From contig JADFHE010000005.1 in NCBI GenBank assembly GCA_022567295.1, positions 47,128 to 111,127 on the forward strand: a stretch of 64,000 nt of DNA, given 5' to 3'. Both the position numbers and the translations under genes were made by a program. Below are positions 18,045-27,437 of this stretch, one piece after another (positions within the stretch are counted from its first letter, which is position 1; each line of letters starts with the position of its first letter). The DNA comes from Pseudomonadota bacterium (GTDB taxonomy: Bacteria; Pseudomonadota; Gammaproteobacteria; Steroidobacterales; Woeseiaceae). The notes below the pieces were generated by a model. It did not search any database and was not told the origin of the DNA. It saw only the letters and a program-made list of their open reading frames with translations.

Positions 18045-19351
18045 CACCCGTTCGCTTCACTGGCTGCACGAACGCTGGCAAGACGCAAGCGGCGGTCGGC
18101 CAACCACTCGCGCCAGTTAAGCATCAATGACACATTGTAAATCGTCTTGAAAACCAACAGGCGTTGCCGCACGGAGCGGTTTGAATAAACGTCACCGGCC
18201 AGCATCGAGATGACGGCCTGTACAACCTGTAATGCGTTCCTCGGGTCGCTCATTAAATAGCTCATTGCCGGCGATGTAAATCGATAGATGAACCAGGAGA
18301 ACGTCGCGATCCCTCGTCTGGTGTCCTTCTCAAAACGATACCGCGCCAATGCGTAATTCCAGCGACTTCCCGAAAACCAGGCCTCAGCAACTTCGACGCC
18401 GCGTTCGGCGCCGTTCATCGCTAGATAAACGCCGCTCGAAAAAACCGGATCGATAAATGCGAACGCGTCGCCGGCCATGAGGTAGCCCGGCCCGCTCATG
18501 CGGTCGGAAAAATACGAGTAGTTGCCAGTTGCCTGAGCAGGCATCTCTGTTGTCGCGGATTTCATCCGCTCTGCGGTTTCCGACAAGCTCTCGAGTATCT
18601 CGAGCAAGAACTCATCCAGAGTGCCCGTTCGGGTTCTTAGGAATTCGGGCCGACAAACTGCACCAATACTCATGATGTCATCCCGCAGTGGAATCATCCA
18701 GATCCAGCCGTGCTCGAACCAGTACAAACTGATGTTGCCCTGATCGTCACCGGGCCGTCTTGTTACACCGCGAAAATGACCGAATACCGCTGCGCTGGCA
18801 TGTTTCGAATTGCCGATCCTCCAGCCATTTGCCCGCGACAAGAAAGTATCGCGCCCTGAAGCGTCGACCAGATATCGCGTTACCCATCGATGTTCCTCAC
18901 CTTGCTCATCGATTGCATTGACTTCATGTTTTCCATCAGCAAGCGGGACCACCCTGGTTACTTTCATGCCCTCAATGGCAGTCACGCCTGACTGGCGAGA
19001 ATTATCGAATAAAACGCGATCAAACTCAGAGCGACGGACCTCGAATGCGTGCGGCGGGCTGGCACCCAGAGCGTCTCGAAAATAGAAAATCCGTTCGGCT
19101 GCGCCGCTGTTACCGATAGTGAAGTCGGCACCGAGTTTTGGCACACCAATCGAGCGAATCTTGTCCAGCACTCCAAGCCGTTCCAGGATGGGCAGGTTCA
19201 TCGGCAGCAATGACTCGCCAATATGGAAACGCGGATGATGTTCTTTCTCAAGCAATGTGACGTTCGTGCCGTTCCTCTGCATAAAGGTTGCGAACGTAGT
19301 GCCCGCTGGACCGCCGCCGATAACTAACACGTCTGTTTTCTTGTTGGTCAT
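18044..19351 (-). CDS. Flavin-dependent halogenase-like oxidoreductase of the aryl polyene cluster
   Basis: The 435-residue flavoprotein opens with the FAD-binding VLVIGGGPAGTTFA. It has the EKEHHPRFHIGESLLP segment common to tryptophan-halogenase relatives and the WIWMIP version of the halogenase WxWxIP motif at about residues 215-220; GDAFAFIDPVFSSGV is the second FAD motif. Xanthomonadins are brominated, so a halogenase is expected in such a locus. The enzyme would act on the aryl head, free or ACP-bound. It is translated just before the chorismatase. Plain hydroxylation remains an alternative. Confidence 0.75.
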   Translation of the reverse strand: MTNKKTDVLVIGGGPAGTTFATFMQRNGTNVTLLEKEHHPRFHIGESLLPMNLPILERLGVLDKIRSIGVPKLGADFTIGNSGAAERIFYFRDALGASPPHAFEVRRSEFDRVLFDNSRQSGVTAIEGMKVTRVVPLADGKHEVNAIDEQGEEHRWVTRYLVDASGRDTFLSRANGWRIGNSKHASAAVFGHFRGVTRRPGDDQGNISLYWFEHGWIWMIPLRDDIMSIGAVCRPEFLRTRTGTLDEFLLEILESLSETAERMKSATTEMPAQATGNYSYFSDRMSGPGYLMAGDAFAFIDPVFSSGVYLAMNGAERGVEVAEAWFSGSRWNYALARYRFEKDTRRGIATFSWFIYRFTSPAMSYLMSDPRNALQVVQAVISMLAGDVYSNRSVRQRLLVFKTIYNVSLMLNWREWLADRRLRLASVRAASEANG

Positions 19352-19374
19352 TTAGTCTCGAACTGCAGTGATTC

Positions 19375-19402
19375 TTGCTTAATTACTTGAACGAACTATC
19401 AT
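19375..19402 (+). promoter_or_regulatory. Possible sigma-70 promoter of the ACP-ligase-exporter block
   Basis: TTGCTT (19375-19380), a 16-base spacer and TATCAT (19397-19402) lie about 40 bases before the ACP start, inside the 92-base divergent gap with the halogenase gene. The match is moderate; no operator palindrome was noticed here. Confidence 0.3.
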
Positions 19403-19443
19403 ACCTTCGCCGCTTCCGAATACCCACACTAAATGAGAGAGAC

Positions 19444-19710
19444 ATGCAGGGACAATCTGACAACGAAAGCGCGTTGGCAAAACTCCTGGTTGAAACCCTG
19501 AATCTCGAAGACGTGGACCCGGCAGACATCGAACCAGATGAGGCGCTTTTCGATGAGGGTCTTGGACTGGATTCGATCGATGCTTTGGAGTTGGCATTAG
19601 CAATCACGCAGAAACATTCGATTCAACTCAAAGCTGACGATGAAAATATACAGCATGCGTTTGGAACACTAAGAACCCTGAACGCGTACATAGAGGAAAA
19701 TTCCGTCTGA
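19444..19710 (+). CDS. Acyl carrier protein (aryl polyene)
   Basis: The 88-residue ACP has the phosphopantetheine site in LGLDSIDALEL, with Ser44 as the attachment residue, and acidic helices typical of ACPs. I start at the ATG at 19444, preceded by GAGAGAG; longer frames run back into the divergent promoter. It precedes the ligase gene and probably carries the aryl starter unit. Its stop TGA overlaps a possible CTG start of the ligase. Confidence 0.9.
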   Translation: MQGQSDNESALAKLLVETLNLEDVDPADIEPDEALFDEGLGLDSIDALELALAITQKHSIQLKADDENIQHAFGTLRTLNAYIEENSV

Positions 19711-20996
19711 GTGCACTGATAAGCCGACAACCTGAGGAAGTCATCGCATTCCGGAGTGATGGGCCGGTCCGGGTTGATCGCTTTGTGTCCGAGGTTTGGG
19801 CACTGGCTGCGCGCCTCCCGCAACGGCCTTACGTCATCAATTTACACGCCGATCGGTATCGCTACTTACGTGCATTTTGCGCAGCACTGGTCGCTGGCCA
19901 GTGCACGCTGATGCCGCCCAATCGACAGCCGCATTCGCTGCAGCAATTGCGAGACGCGTACGCCGGGGCTTACACGGTCGGCGAAAACGGAAAAGAGTCA
20001 GTTGATTATTGGGTTGACGATGAATTCGTCGTACCGCAAATACCGGATGATCAACGCGCTGCGATCGCGTTCACATCAGGGAGCACGGGCACGCCAACGC
20101 CGAATCTGAAATATTGGCGTACGTTACGAATTGGCACCTTGAGCAACGCTGCCATGGTGCTCGACAGGACAGATGAGCAGTACAATATGGTTGCGACCGT
20201 GCCGCCGCAGCATATGTGGGGTCTTGAGACCTCGATACTGTTGCCGTTGTTCGCCAACGTCGCCGTCAGCTACCTGACGCCGTTTTATCCGCAGGATATT
20301 GTGAACGCGTTGAATTCACTGCCACAACCGAGAATCCTGGTTTCCTCGCCAATTCACCTGGAAACATTACTCAAATCCGGGGTCAAACCAGATGGCATGA
20401 GCAAAATTCTAACGGCGACGGCGCCGCTATCGAAACAACTGGCGATTGATCTGGAAGCTTTCTTCGAGACACGAGTACAGGATATTTTCGGCTGTAGCGA
20501 ATCCGGAATACTCGCGACCCGCAGGACGTCTGTCGACGAGGAGTGGACGTATTCGAATATCTTTGACCTGTCCATGACAGATAACGGGGTGAAAATCGCT
20601 GCTGCGCATCTGTCGTCAGACGTCATATTACCCGATGTTGTTGAACTGACGGCCAGCAACCGCTTTCGCTGGATCGGCCGACAGCAGGATATGGTCAACA
20701 TTGCCGGCAAGCGTGGATCACTGGCGGAGTTGAATTTTCGGCTGCGTGACATTCCCGGTGTCGAGGACGGCGTCATTTTCGTACCGGTGAATCGAGAGGA
20801 TCGACTGGCAGCACTGGTCGTTGCTCCGGATTTGAACGTATCTGATATTCTCGGAGCACTAAGGAGCAAGGTGGAACCGGTATTCCTGCCGCGTCCTGTG
20901 GTGAAGGTCTCCCAGCTGCCGCGTCAGGAAACCGGTAAATTGGCAATGCAGGCAGTACAAGAACTGTTTGCCGAAATTCAGGGCGCCAGGAAGTAG
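19707..20996 (+). CDS. AMP-dependent acyl/aryl-ACP ligase of the aryl polyene cluster
   Basis: This is an ANL-superfamily enzyme of about 400-430 residues. The phosphate-binding loop AFTSGSTGTPTP and the GCSESGILATR motif are present, and the C-terminal lysine region ends in QLPRQETGKLAMQAV. It would activate 3- or 4-hydroxybenzoate as the adenylate and load it onto the ACP. The first standard start is the GTG at 19785, but the frame is open and protein-like back to a CTG at 19707, which overlaps the ACP stop (CTGA) and lies 9 bases after AGAGGA; I favour that start. The next gene encodes a LolA-like carrier. Confidence 0.82.
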   Translation: MSALISRQPEEVIAFRSDGPVRVDRFVSEVWALAARLPQRPYVINLHADRYRYLRAFCAALVAGQCTLMPPNRQPHSLQQLRDAYAGAYTVGENGKESVDYWVDDEFVVPQIPDDQRAAIAFTSGSTGTPTPNLKYWRTLRIGTLSNAAMVLDRTDEQYNMVATVPPQHMWGLETSILLPLFANVAVSYLTPFYPQDIVNALNSLPQPRILVSSPIHLETLLKSGVKPDGMSKILTATAPLSKQLAIDLEAFFETRVQDIFGCSESGILATRRTSVDEEWTYSNIFDLSMTDNGVKIAAAHLSSDVILPDVVELTASNRFRWIGRQQDMVNIAGKRGSLAELNFRLRDIPGVEDGVIFVPVNREDRLAALVVAPDLNVSDILGALRSKVEPVFLPRPVVKVSQLPRQETGKLAMQAVQELFAEIQGARK

Positions 20997-21003
20997 GACA
21001 GCT

Positions 21004-21588
21004 ATGAGCCTCAGGATCTTGAAGCATTTTTTGGTAGCGTGTTGTTTGCTCTGTACGGTGCCCGCATTTGCGGATGAACTGGATCTGCAAACCGTTCTCG
21101 AGAGGACGACAATTACGCCGCCATCTCGCGTTGATTTTCGCGAGGTGCGACACAATCGACTGCTGAAAGACGATCTGGTTATTACGGGCTTTCTCGAGTA
21201 CCTGCAGGAAGGATCGTTACGCAAGGTAATCGAGTCGCCGTTTGCAGAGGCTTACCTTATTCAGGACAATCGAATTGAGATCGACAGGGCAGGTGTTACT
21301 AAAACACTGTCCTTGAACAAGAGTCGATCACTCAGGACGATGCTGGGTGGAATCGAAGCGATTCTTGCGGGACAGACAGAGCAGCTCACGTCGGTATTTC
21401 ACAGCGAGCTCAGCGGTGTCGATGACGATTGGTCGCTGCAGCTTCGTCCTCGTTCCAGGCGTATCGCCAAACAACTGACCAGCCTCACCGTTACCGGCAA
21501 CCGGGAGTCAATTACGACGATCCGGTTTGATCTGAAAGACGGTGAGTGGCACTACATGGAAATTCAGGCAACTGACCCGGATTCATGA
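21004..21588 (+). CDS. LolA-like outer-membrane lipid carrier (aryl polyene cluster)
   Basis: The 194-residue product has a signal peptide (hydrophobic run ending PAFADELD) and the sheet-rich body of LolA-related proteins: RVDFREVRHNRLL, ITGFLEYLQEGSLRK and a C-terminal ITTIRFDLKDGEWHY. Cluster LolA homologues are thought to carry the aryl polyene lipid across the periplasm in partnership with the MMPL pump, whose ATG overlaps this stop (ATGA). The ATG at 21004 is preceded by AGGACAGCT. Confidence 0.8.
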   Translation: MSLRILKHFLVACCLLCTVPAFADELDLQTVLERTTITPPSRVDFREVRHNRLLKDDLVITGFLEYLQEGSLRKVIESPFAEAYLIQDNRIEIDRAGVTKTLSLNKSRSLRTMLGGIEAILAGQTEQLTSVFHSELSGVDDDWSLQLRPRSRRIAKQLTSLTVTGNRESITTIRFDLKDGEWHYMEIQATDPDS

Positions 21589-23873
21589 GCAGCTCCGGGA
21601 ATCGAGGATGGCGACAATCGATCCCCTGGTTGGGTCTGGCACTACTCGCTGTCGCGGTGCTCAGCATCCGCTTGCAGATCAGCTTCGATATCAGTGCGTT
21701 TTTTCCGCAAAAAGCTGAGTTGGCGCACGAAGTATTGCTCGAGCAGTTTCAGAACGGGCCAGGGTCGAGAATTCTTGTTGTCGGTATAAGTGGTGCGGAG
21801 CACGAGCGACTCGCGGATTTCAGTTATGAAATGCGCACGGCACTGGACGACAGCGTTCTGTTTTCCACTGTGATGAATGGCGAGTTCGCCGAGGATATCG
21901 ACTCACCACCGGAGCCCGTCGCGAGCTATTACTTACTGATGCGCGATGTCGAGTTCAGCAGGGCAAGCTTGCAGCAGGCCATCGATTCCCGGCTTCAGGA
22001 TCTCGCACTCGGCGGCGGCTCGGCGATGCTGGATTTATTTGCGCGTGATCCTTTCCTTGTGACACTGGATATTCTGGAGCGTTTGACGCCTGCCGAGATG
22101 ACGGGTGACATGTGGTTCGCCAAAGACGGTAGCGCCGTGCTGATGCTCGAGACCCGAGCGACAGCCGTCGACATTGCCGCGCAGGCGGCGGCAGTGGCCA
22201 GAGTGAATGAGGTCTTCGACTCTGTCGCCGGCAGCAGCGAATTGGCGATGGAAATTACCGGCGCCGGTGCATTCGGTGTTGAACTACAGGAAATCATCCG
22301 TGCCGAAGCAAAGAAAAGGAGCGCGCTGGCTAGCGTCGCATTGCTCATCGTGTTGTTTATATTCTATCGGCGTCCGCGCTATTTACTGTTCGCTGCATTA
22401 CCGATCGGCATGGGATTTCTGGTCGGTCTTGCGACGGTAAGTCTGATTTTCGAAAGTATTCATGGCATTACGCTCGCGTTTGGTTTCACCCTGATGGGCG
22501 TCGCGATCGATTACCCGATACATCTGTTCAGTCACGCGGAGTGCACTGCAGGTAAAACGGCGATGCAACGCATCTGGCCAACGATGCGGCTCGGTGCATT
22601 GAGTACCGCGATCGCCTACACCGCGTTGGTATTTTCGGGATCGGACGGGCTCGCACAATTGGGCGTGTTTACAGCGGCCGGCATCCTCGTCGCGGTCCTT
22701 GTAACGCGAAACTGGTTACCTCTTTTACTTGACGGAAACGAGTCGTCGGTGCCGTCGGAACAGCCGCGGAGCGCTGCCGGGTTGAGTTATCTGCCTGCGA
22801 TGGGCGTGCTGATACTGGCCGCACTTGGCGTCAGCAGTGTTTCTGATGGCGGCTTGTGGGACGACAGGCTGACCAGCCTTAGCCCGGTGCCGGAAGAGCG
22901 ACTCATTCGGGACAACGTCCTCCGATCCGCCGCCGGAACGCTGGACATGCGCTATCAGATCATCGTGCATGACTCGTCCCTGGAGTCACTCTTGGACAAG
23001 AGCGAAGATATTGATGTTCAGCTACAGGCAGCAGCCGATCTGGGTTTGCTGGACAACTGGCAATCGGTGACACAATTGCTCGCCAGCCTGGAAACACAGA
23101 CGCGCCGGCAGAACGCCATCCCGGATGACGCGACATTGCGTGCCTGGCTGAGCGATACGCTGGCTGAATCGCCGTTTCGGCGGGACGCATTCGAGCCGTT
23201 TGTGGCCAATGCCAGCAACTCCAGGGAGCTGGCTCCGCTGACCGCAGATGCGATTCGTGCTACACCGCTGAAGTCGTGGCTGGATTCGCATCTGCTGCGA
23301 GTCAGGGGCCAATGGGTATCCATGGTGTCGCTAAGCAATCCCTCCGCAGATGAATTGGCCGAGCGGGTGTCAACCTGGGGTGATGGCGTGATGTTAATGG
23401 ACCTGCGTCAGTCTTCGGTGGATCTAATGAAAGACTATCGCAGTGGTGCCCTAACCACGGTGTCGCTGGCCGGTTTGCTCATCCTGTTCATGCTCTGGTA
23501 CCAGCGACGCCACGTGCAGCAGGTGATCTGGATCACTTTAACCGTCACGTCGGTACTTGTCGCAACGATCATGATCATCGTGCTGACGCACGGTCAGCTG
23601 ACCGTAATACATCTGGTCGCGCTACTGCTGGTGTTGGGGTTGGGACTGGACTACGCACTGTTCCTGAGCCGTACCGAGTCGGATGAGGAACGGCGTGCGA
23701 CTGACAAAGCAGTTCTTGCCTGTGCTGTATCCACCACTTTGGCGTTTGGCCTGCTGGCCGGATCATCGATTCCCGTGCTCAAATTCCTCGGGCTGACGGT
23801 TGCCGCGGGTTCAGCACTGAGCTATGGCGTGACAGTCATGGGTAGCCGGCTGCTGTCCAGGCCCGCTAGCTGA
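21585..23873 (+). CDS. MMPL/RND-family exporter of the aryl polyene cluster
   Basis: The 762-residue protein has the twelve-helix MMPL layout: one N-terminal helix, a periplasmic domain (about 45-240), helices 2-6, a second loop domain (about 430-630) and helices 8-12. The GVAIDYPIHLFSH segment in helix 4 and GLGLDYALFLSR in helix 10 carry the acidic residues expected for proton coupling. It probably lifts the finished aryl polyene lipid from the inner membrane to the LolA-like carrier encoded just upstream. Its stop overlaps the opposing flavoprotein stop by 8 bases. Confidence 0.85.
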   Translation: MSSSGNRGWRQSIPWLGLALLAVAVLSIRLQISFDISAFFPQKAELAHEVLLEQFQNGPGSRILVVGISGAEHERLADFSYEMRTALDDSVLFSTVMNGEFAEDIDSPPEPVASYYLLMRDVEFSRASLQQAIDSRLQDLALGGGSAMLDLFARDPFLVTLDILERLTPAEMTGDMWFAKDGSAVLMLETRATAVDIAAQAAAVARVNEVFDSVAGSSELAMEITGAGAFGVELQEIIRAEAKKRSALASVALLIVLFIFYRRPRYLLFAALPIGMGFLVGLATVSLIFESIHGITLAFGFTLMGVAIDYPIHLFSHAECTAGKTAMQRIWPTMRLGALSTAIAYTALVFSGSDGLAQLGVFTAAGILVAVLVTRNWLPLLLDGNESSVPSEQPRSAAGLSYLPAMGVLILAALGVSSVSDGGLWDDRLTSLSPVPEERLIRDNVLRSAAGTLDMRYQIIVHDSSLESLLDKSEDIDVQLQAAADLGLLDNWQSVTQLLASLETQTRRQNAIPDDATLRAWLSDTLAESPFRRDAFEPFVANASNSRELAPLTADAIRATPLKSWLDSHLLRVRGQWVSMVSLSNPSADELAERVSTWGDGVMLMDLRQSSVDLMKDYRSGALTTVSLAGLLILFMLWYQRRHVQQVIWITLTVTSVLVATIMIIVLTHGQLTVIHLVALLLVLGLGLDYALFLSRTESDEERRATDKAVLACAVSTTLAFGLLAGSSIPVLKFLGLTVAAGSALSYGVTVMGSRLLSRPAS

Positions 23874-25458
23874 GACGGCTTTGCAGGTCACCTAATAGTT
23901 CGACCGCGCCGACCGGTGCGGCATTCTCGTCAAGAAGTTTCAACAATATGGGTGCCAGCCGCTCCAGGCGCGCGCAGTTATCCCTTAATTCCTGTTCGAG
24001 CGATCTTGCTGGTTCGAGTAAGGCGGCGTTGAGATCAAACAGGATCGGAATGCTGATCTGATCGATGAATCGACCGTGGCCACGATCCACGCGCCGTTCC
24101 GCTGCCTGCTGTCTGAATACAACTTGCATCGTATCGTTGAGGGCACGTATCCGCGTAATTTCGCGTTGCGCCGTTCTCAAGAACGTGAGGTCAGTCAAGA
24201 CTTCACGGAAAAACAGCCAGGCCAGGATGGACCAGTAATACGCGTAATCCCAGGTCAATTTGACAGCCATTAATCGTGTGTCTCCGAAGCCGGCGTATTG
24301 ACCCTGGAAAAGACTCATCGTGCTTTGGTAAAACGATTGATACAATTTTTCGTACACCATCGTCCGGATGCCCAGTTCAGCATCCGAACAGTCACGCGTG
24401 ATCAGGTCCACGATGAAAGTATTACTCAGCCCAATGAAATCCGTGCCCGGTGAATAAAAAGGATCTGTGAAAAGACCGGATTCCCCCGTCATGGCCCAGC
24501 GATCTGCAGACCAGACACGCTCACTCTCATGCGCAAGGTTTTTGAGCTTTCTAAAATCCATCAGATATTGTGATGCGCCGTCGACGCGCTCGGCTAGTGA
24601 GGGCTGGTATTGTCGCAGCCAGTGCCGAAATTGATCGAAACTATGGTAAGACGACAGCGGATGGATGTCAGGGTCGCTGACCAGGCCGATACTGCATCTG
24701 CCGTTTACCAGCGGGATGATCCATGCCCAGTAGCCGCTGCCCATCAGGTGATTGGTTGATGGCAGGCGCGAAAGACCATTGCAACGCGCCTGCCAGTCCG
24801 GATCCGCAGACCAGTCGTCGACAGAAATGGTTGTATCCAGCCGGAACCAGGCGGCGCACATCTTGTGGTCACTGGGTTTGGCGATCGTCAGGTGACGTTT
24901 TAACAAGGCGGTGCGGGCGGATGCGTCGACCGCCCACCGACAGCGAATCGAATATTCGTCGCCATGATCGTTGACTGACAACTGGTGTTTTTTTGCTGTG
25001 CCATTGTTGCCCGTGCCATTGATAGCAATGTTCGTCACACGACAATTGGTCCGAACATCGACCTGCCTATCGCGCAACAGTTCGATCAGGTCTTTTTCGA
25101 GGACTCCCCGATCAAGCTGATAACTGATCGCCGGTAACAACCTGCTGGCGCCGAGTTCATCGGCGCGGGCGAGATCGTCGTGGTAGCCACTGCCGAAAAA
25201 CAATCTGAGCCCGAACTTGCGGAGTTGTGTTCGCTCGAGCAGATCTTTCAGGCCGAGTGTATGCGCAAGGTAGTGGGCGCCGATCTCCACGGTCGCCTCA
25301 CCGACTTTGTGCGCGGCCGCTGCCGGCGGAAACGCGCTCTTTTCCAGAACGACAATGGACAGCTGCGGTGATGTCTGGCGCAACTGCATCGCGAGCGTCA
25401 GTCCGGCAAGACCCCCACCGATGATCGCAACGTCCACGCTGTCACCATTCTCAGTCAC
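23866..25458 (-). CDS. Second halogenase-like FAD-dependent oxidoreductase
   Basis: The protein (530 residues from the GTG at 25458) starts with the FAD motif VAIIGGGLAGLTLAMQ, followed by AAHKVGEATVEIGAHYL, which parallels the lysine-containing loop of flavin halogenases, and WAWIIP at about 244-249, the halogenase WxWxIP motif. SGLFTDPFYSPGTDFIGLSN is the second FAD motif. A C-terminal extension of about 150 residues is not present in the 435-residue relative at 18 kb. The GTG overlaps the preceding KS-like gene by 8 bases. It could add a second halogen or hydroxyl to the aryl head. Confidence 0.7.
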   Translation of the reverse strand: MTENGDSVDVAIIGGGLAGLTLAMQLRQTSPQLSIVVLEKSAFPPAAAAHKVGEATVEIGAHYLAHTLGLKDLLERTQLRKFGLRLFFGSGYHDDLARADELGASRLLPAISYQLDRGVLEKDLIELLRDRQVDVRTNCRVTNIAINGTGNNGTAKKHQLSVNDHGDEYSIRCRWAVDASARTALLKRHLTIAKPSDHKMCAAWFRLDTTISVDDWSADPDWQARCNGLSRLPSTNHLMGSGYWAWIIPLVNGRCSIGLVSDPDIHPLSSYHSFDQFRHWLRQYQPSLAERVDGASQYLMDFRKLKNLAHESERVWSADRWAMTGESGLFTDPFYSPGTDFIGLSNTFIVDLITRDCSDAELGIRTMVYEKLYQSFYQSTMSLFQGQYAGFGDTRLMAVKLTWDYAYYWSILAWLFFREVLTDLTFLRTAQREITRIRALNDTMQVVFRQQAAERRVDRGHGRFIDQISIPILFDLNAALLEPARSLEQELRDNCARLERLAPILLKLLDENAAPVGAVELLGDLQSRLS

Positions 25459-26257
25459 TGTTGCCCCGCTGCGGCAACCTGGAAATTGCCAGGCAAGAAC
25501 CGTCTGAAATCGGGAAACGCAGATCGACGGCGCTCTGATCGCTCGCAATAGCTGTCAGCAGCGGTAACAAACGCGCGCCGAAATTGCTTCTGAAGTCGTC
25601 ATCAAACATCGGTGCCAGCGCAGGCCAGTCCGCAGCCTCTTGCAACACCGAAAATTCCAGTGAGCAGGTGGCTGATTCAGAGAAGCCCGGCGGTGTCATC
25701 AGGAATGCGGCGGAGAATGGATGCTCGGAGGGACAGGTGTCCAGCAATGGCAAAGGCGCTGCGATTTCTTGTGTCACGAGGACCACTGGCGTGTTTTCTT
25801 CTACGACCTGGATCGCGGCCTCCAAAAATGCCATGGATGGCGTGTATTCGTAGGCAGAAACAGCACTTGCCGGAGTAAACGTGCCCGTCGTTATTGACCA
25901 GTAACCCGGCGCAGCATTGTGGACCGAATTATGGAAACGCGTCGGCGAGATCAGTTTAGGCGTTTCGGCCAGAGCCCGGCACATATAGTCTGTAATTTGC
26001 ATGTCGCCCATCGCAGATGAAAATATGACGGCAACGTCGTCTGGCCGAATGTTTGCCATCGTGCAGGCCTGGTTCATGACCTCGACCGCCATCTTAACCA
26101 GCTGCGGCGCACGACGACGTTCGCGCGGCGGGATAAGGTCCGGCTGCAATACGGTGTCTGTCGACCATGTCCCCGTCTGCAGACCCGTGCAGAATGCCTG
26201 CCAGCTGACGAATGTCGGACTCCACGCCCCGAGACCAACGATATCGAGCCTATTCAT
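25451..26257 (-). CDS. Beta-ketoacyl synthase-like chain-length factor
   Basis: The 268-residue protein matches the shortened ketoacyl-synthase family often called chain-length factor in aryl polyene loci. It keeps the N-terminal thiolase-like fold (LDIVGLGAWSP) and the SSAMGDMQITDYMC region, but where a synthase has its catalytic cysteine it has NSVHNAAPGYWSI. It would pair with the active KS at 26.3-27.4 kb and set polyene length. I start at the ATG at 26257, overlapping the KS stop by 8 bases; the longer frame to 26329 lies within the KS gene. Confidence 0.82.
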   Translation of the reverse strand: MNRLDIVGLGAWSPTFVSWQAFCTGLQTGTWSTDTVLQPDLIPPRERRRAPQLVKMAVEVMNQACTMANIRPDDVAVIFSSAMGDMQITDYMCRALAETPKLISPTRFHNSVHNAAPGYWSITTGTFTPASAVSAYEYTPSMAFLEAAIQVVEENTPVVLVTQEIAAPLPLLDTCPSEHPFSAAFLMTPPGFSESATCSLEFSVLQEAADWPALAPMFDDDFRSNFGARLLPLLTAIASDQSAVDLRFPISDGSCLAISRLPQRGNSD

Positions 26258-27437
26258 TGCACCGTCCGAAAACGAGAGAGGCGTTATTGCCGCCGAATCC
26301 GAATGAGTTTGACATCGAGTATCGAACACGCTTTTCGACGTTGTCAGTTAATACGGGGAAGCGAAATTCCGGATCATCGGTCACGCGGTTCAGCGTTCCG
26401 GGAATCAAGCCCGTGTCTAACGTATCCAGTGCGATGACGGCTTCGAGTATTCCGGCAGCGCCCAGCGAATGTCCGGTCCAGCCCTTGGTCGAACTGACCA
26501 GCGTACTGTGGGTGAACTGTTTGGCCAGCGCATAGGTTTCGACGCGGTCGTTCGCCTTGCTCGCCGTGCCGTGAAGATTGACGTAGTCCACGGCATCTGA
26601 CGTGATACCTGCGCGCTGCAACGACCGCGTCATAGCGATTGAGGCACCTTTTCCTTCGGGGTGCGGCTGCGACATATGGTGAGCATCCGAACTCTCACCG
26701 TAGCCGAGGAGCGCAAGATTATCGCCCGCGGACAGGTCCTCCCTGGTCAGCAGAGCATATCCGGCCGCCTCGCCAATGTTAATGCCGTCTCTGTCGCGGT
26801 CAAACGGTTTGCAGGGATGGCCGGAAATAAGCTCGAGTGAATTGAAGCCGTACAGAATGCTTAGGCACAGGCTGTCGACTCCGCCCACCAGTGCCGCATC
26901 GACAATGCCGTGCTGAATCCAGCGCGACGCCGTCGCAAATACTTTCGCGCTGGATGAGCAAGCCGTACTGATCGTAAGAGAGGGCCCCTTGAGCCCGGTG
27001 GCAGCGGCAACAAACGCGCCCGGCGAATGCAGGTTGTGAACCTGTGGTTGTCGCAGGTCCTCGCGCATGCGGCCGGACTGATCGAGTTGCGCGTAGGACT
27101 TTTCAGTTCTGCCGATGCTGGAGGTACTGGTGCCCATGATGACGCCAATTCGATGGGCGCCAATATTGTCCGACAGCGAGTCTATTGCACCGAGGATGTC
27201 GTCCTGCTGCAGGCCAAGCCAGGCCAGCTGGTTATTGCGGCTCTGCAGGTCGATCAGTCGCTCGGGAAGCTCGACGTTCTCGACACCCGTTACCCGGCCA
27301 ATCCATGTGTCCAGATCGCAGCCCTCGAAATCATTCTTCCTTAGCCCGGAGCGTCGCTCAGCGAGTGCTCGCCGTAGCTCGGACAATCCGATGCCGGCTG
27401 CCGAGGTCGCGGTGTAGTGGGTTATGGCTAGGCGCAA
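26250..27437 (-). CDS. Beta-ketoacyl-ACP synthase (aryl polyene KS)
   Basis: The 395-residue condensing enzyme carries Cys160 in STACSSSAKVF, a histidine in VNLHGTASKAND and another in KGWTGHSLGAAG, the complete Cys-His-His set. The start is a TTG at 27437, 7 bases after GAGG and overlapping the PPTase stop, so a rare start codon is well supported. It probably extends the aryl polyene chain with malonyl-ACP together with the adjacent chain-length factor, because the two are translated as a coupled pair. Confidence 0.88.
   Translation of the reverse strand: MRLAITHYTATSAAGIGLSELRRALAERRSGLRKNDFEGCDLDTWIGRVTGVENVELPERLIDLQSRNNQLAWLGLQQDDILGAIDSLSDNIGAHRIGVIMGTSTSSIGRTEKSYAQLDQSGRMREDLRQPQVHNLHSPGAFVAAATGLKGPSLTISTACSSSAKVFATASRWIQHGIVDAALVGGVDSLCLSILYGFNSLELISGHPCKPFDRDRDGINIGEAAGYALLTREDLSAGDNLALLGYGESSDAHHMSQPHPEGKGASIAMTRSLQRAGITSDAVDYVNLHGTASKANDRVETYALAKQFTHSTLVSSTKGWTGHSLGAAGILEAVIALDTLDTGLIPGTLNRVTDDPEFRFPVLTDNVEKRVRYSMSNSFGFGGNNASLVFGRCNE

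Noticed and set aside
25456..25548. Upstream extension of the long flavoprotein to 25548
   Set aside because: It lies inside the chain-length factor gene; the GTG at 25458 gives the same 8-base overlap as the other junctions of that block.
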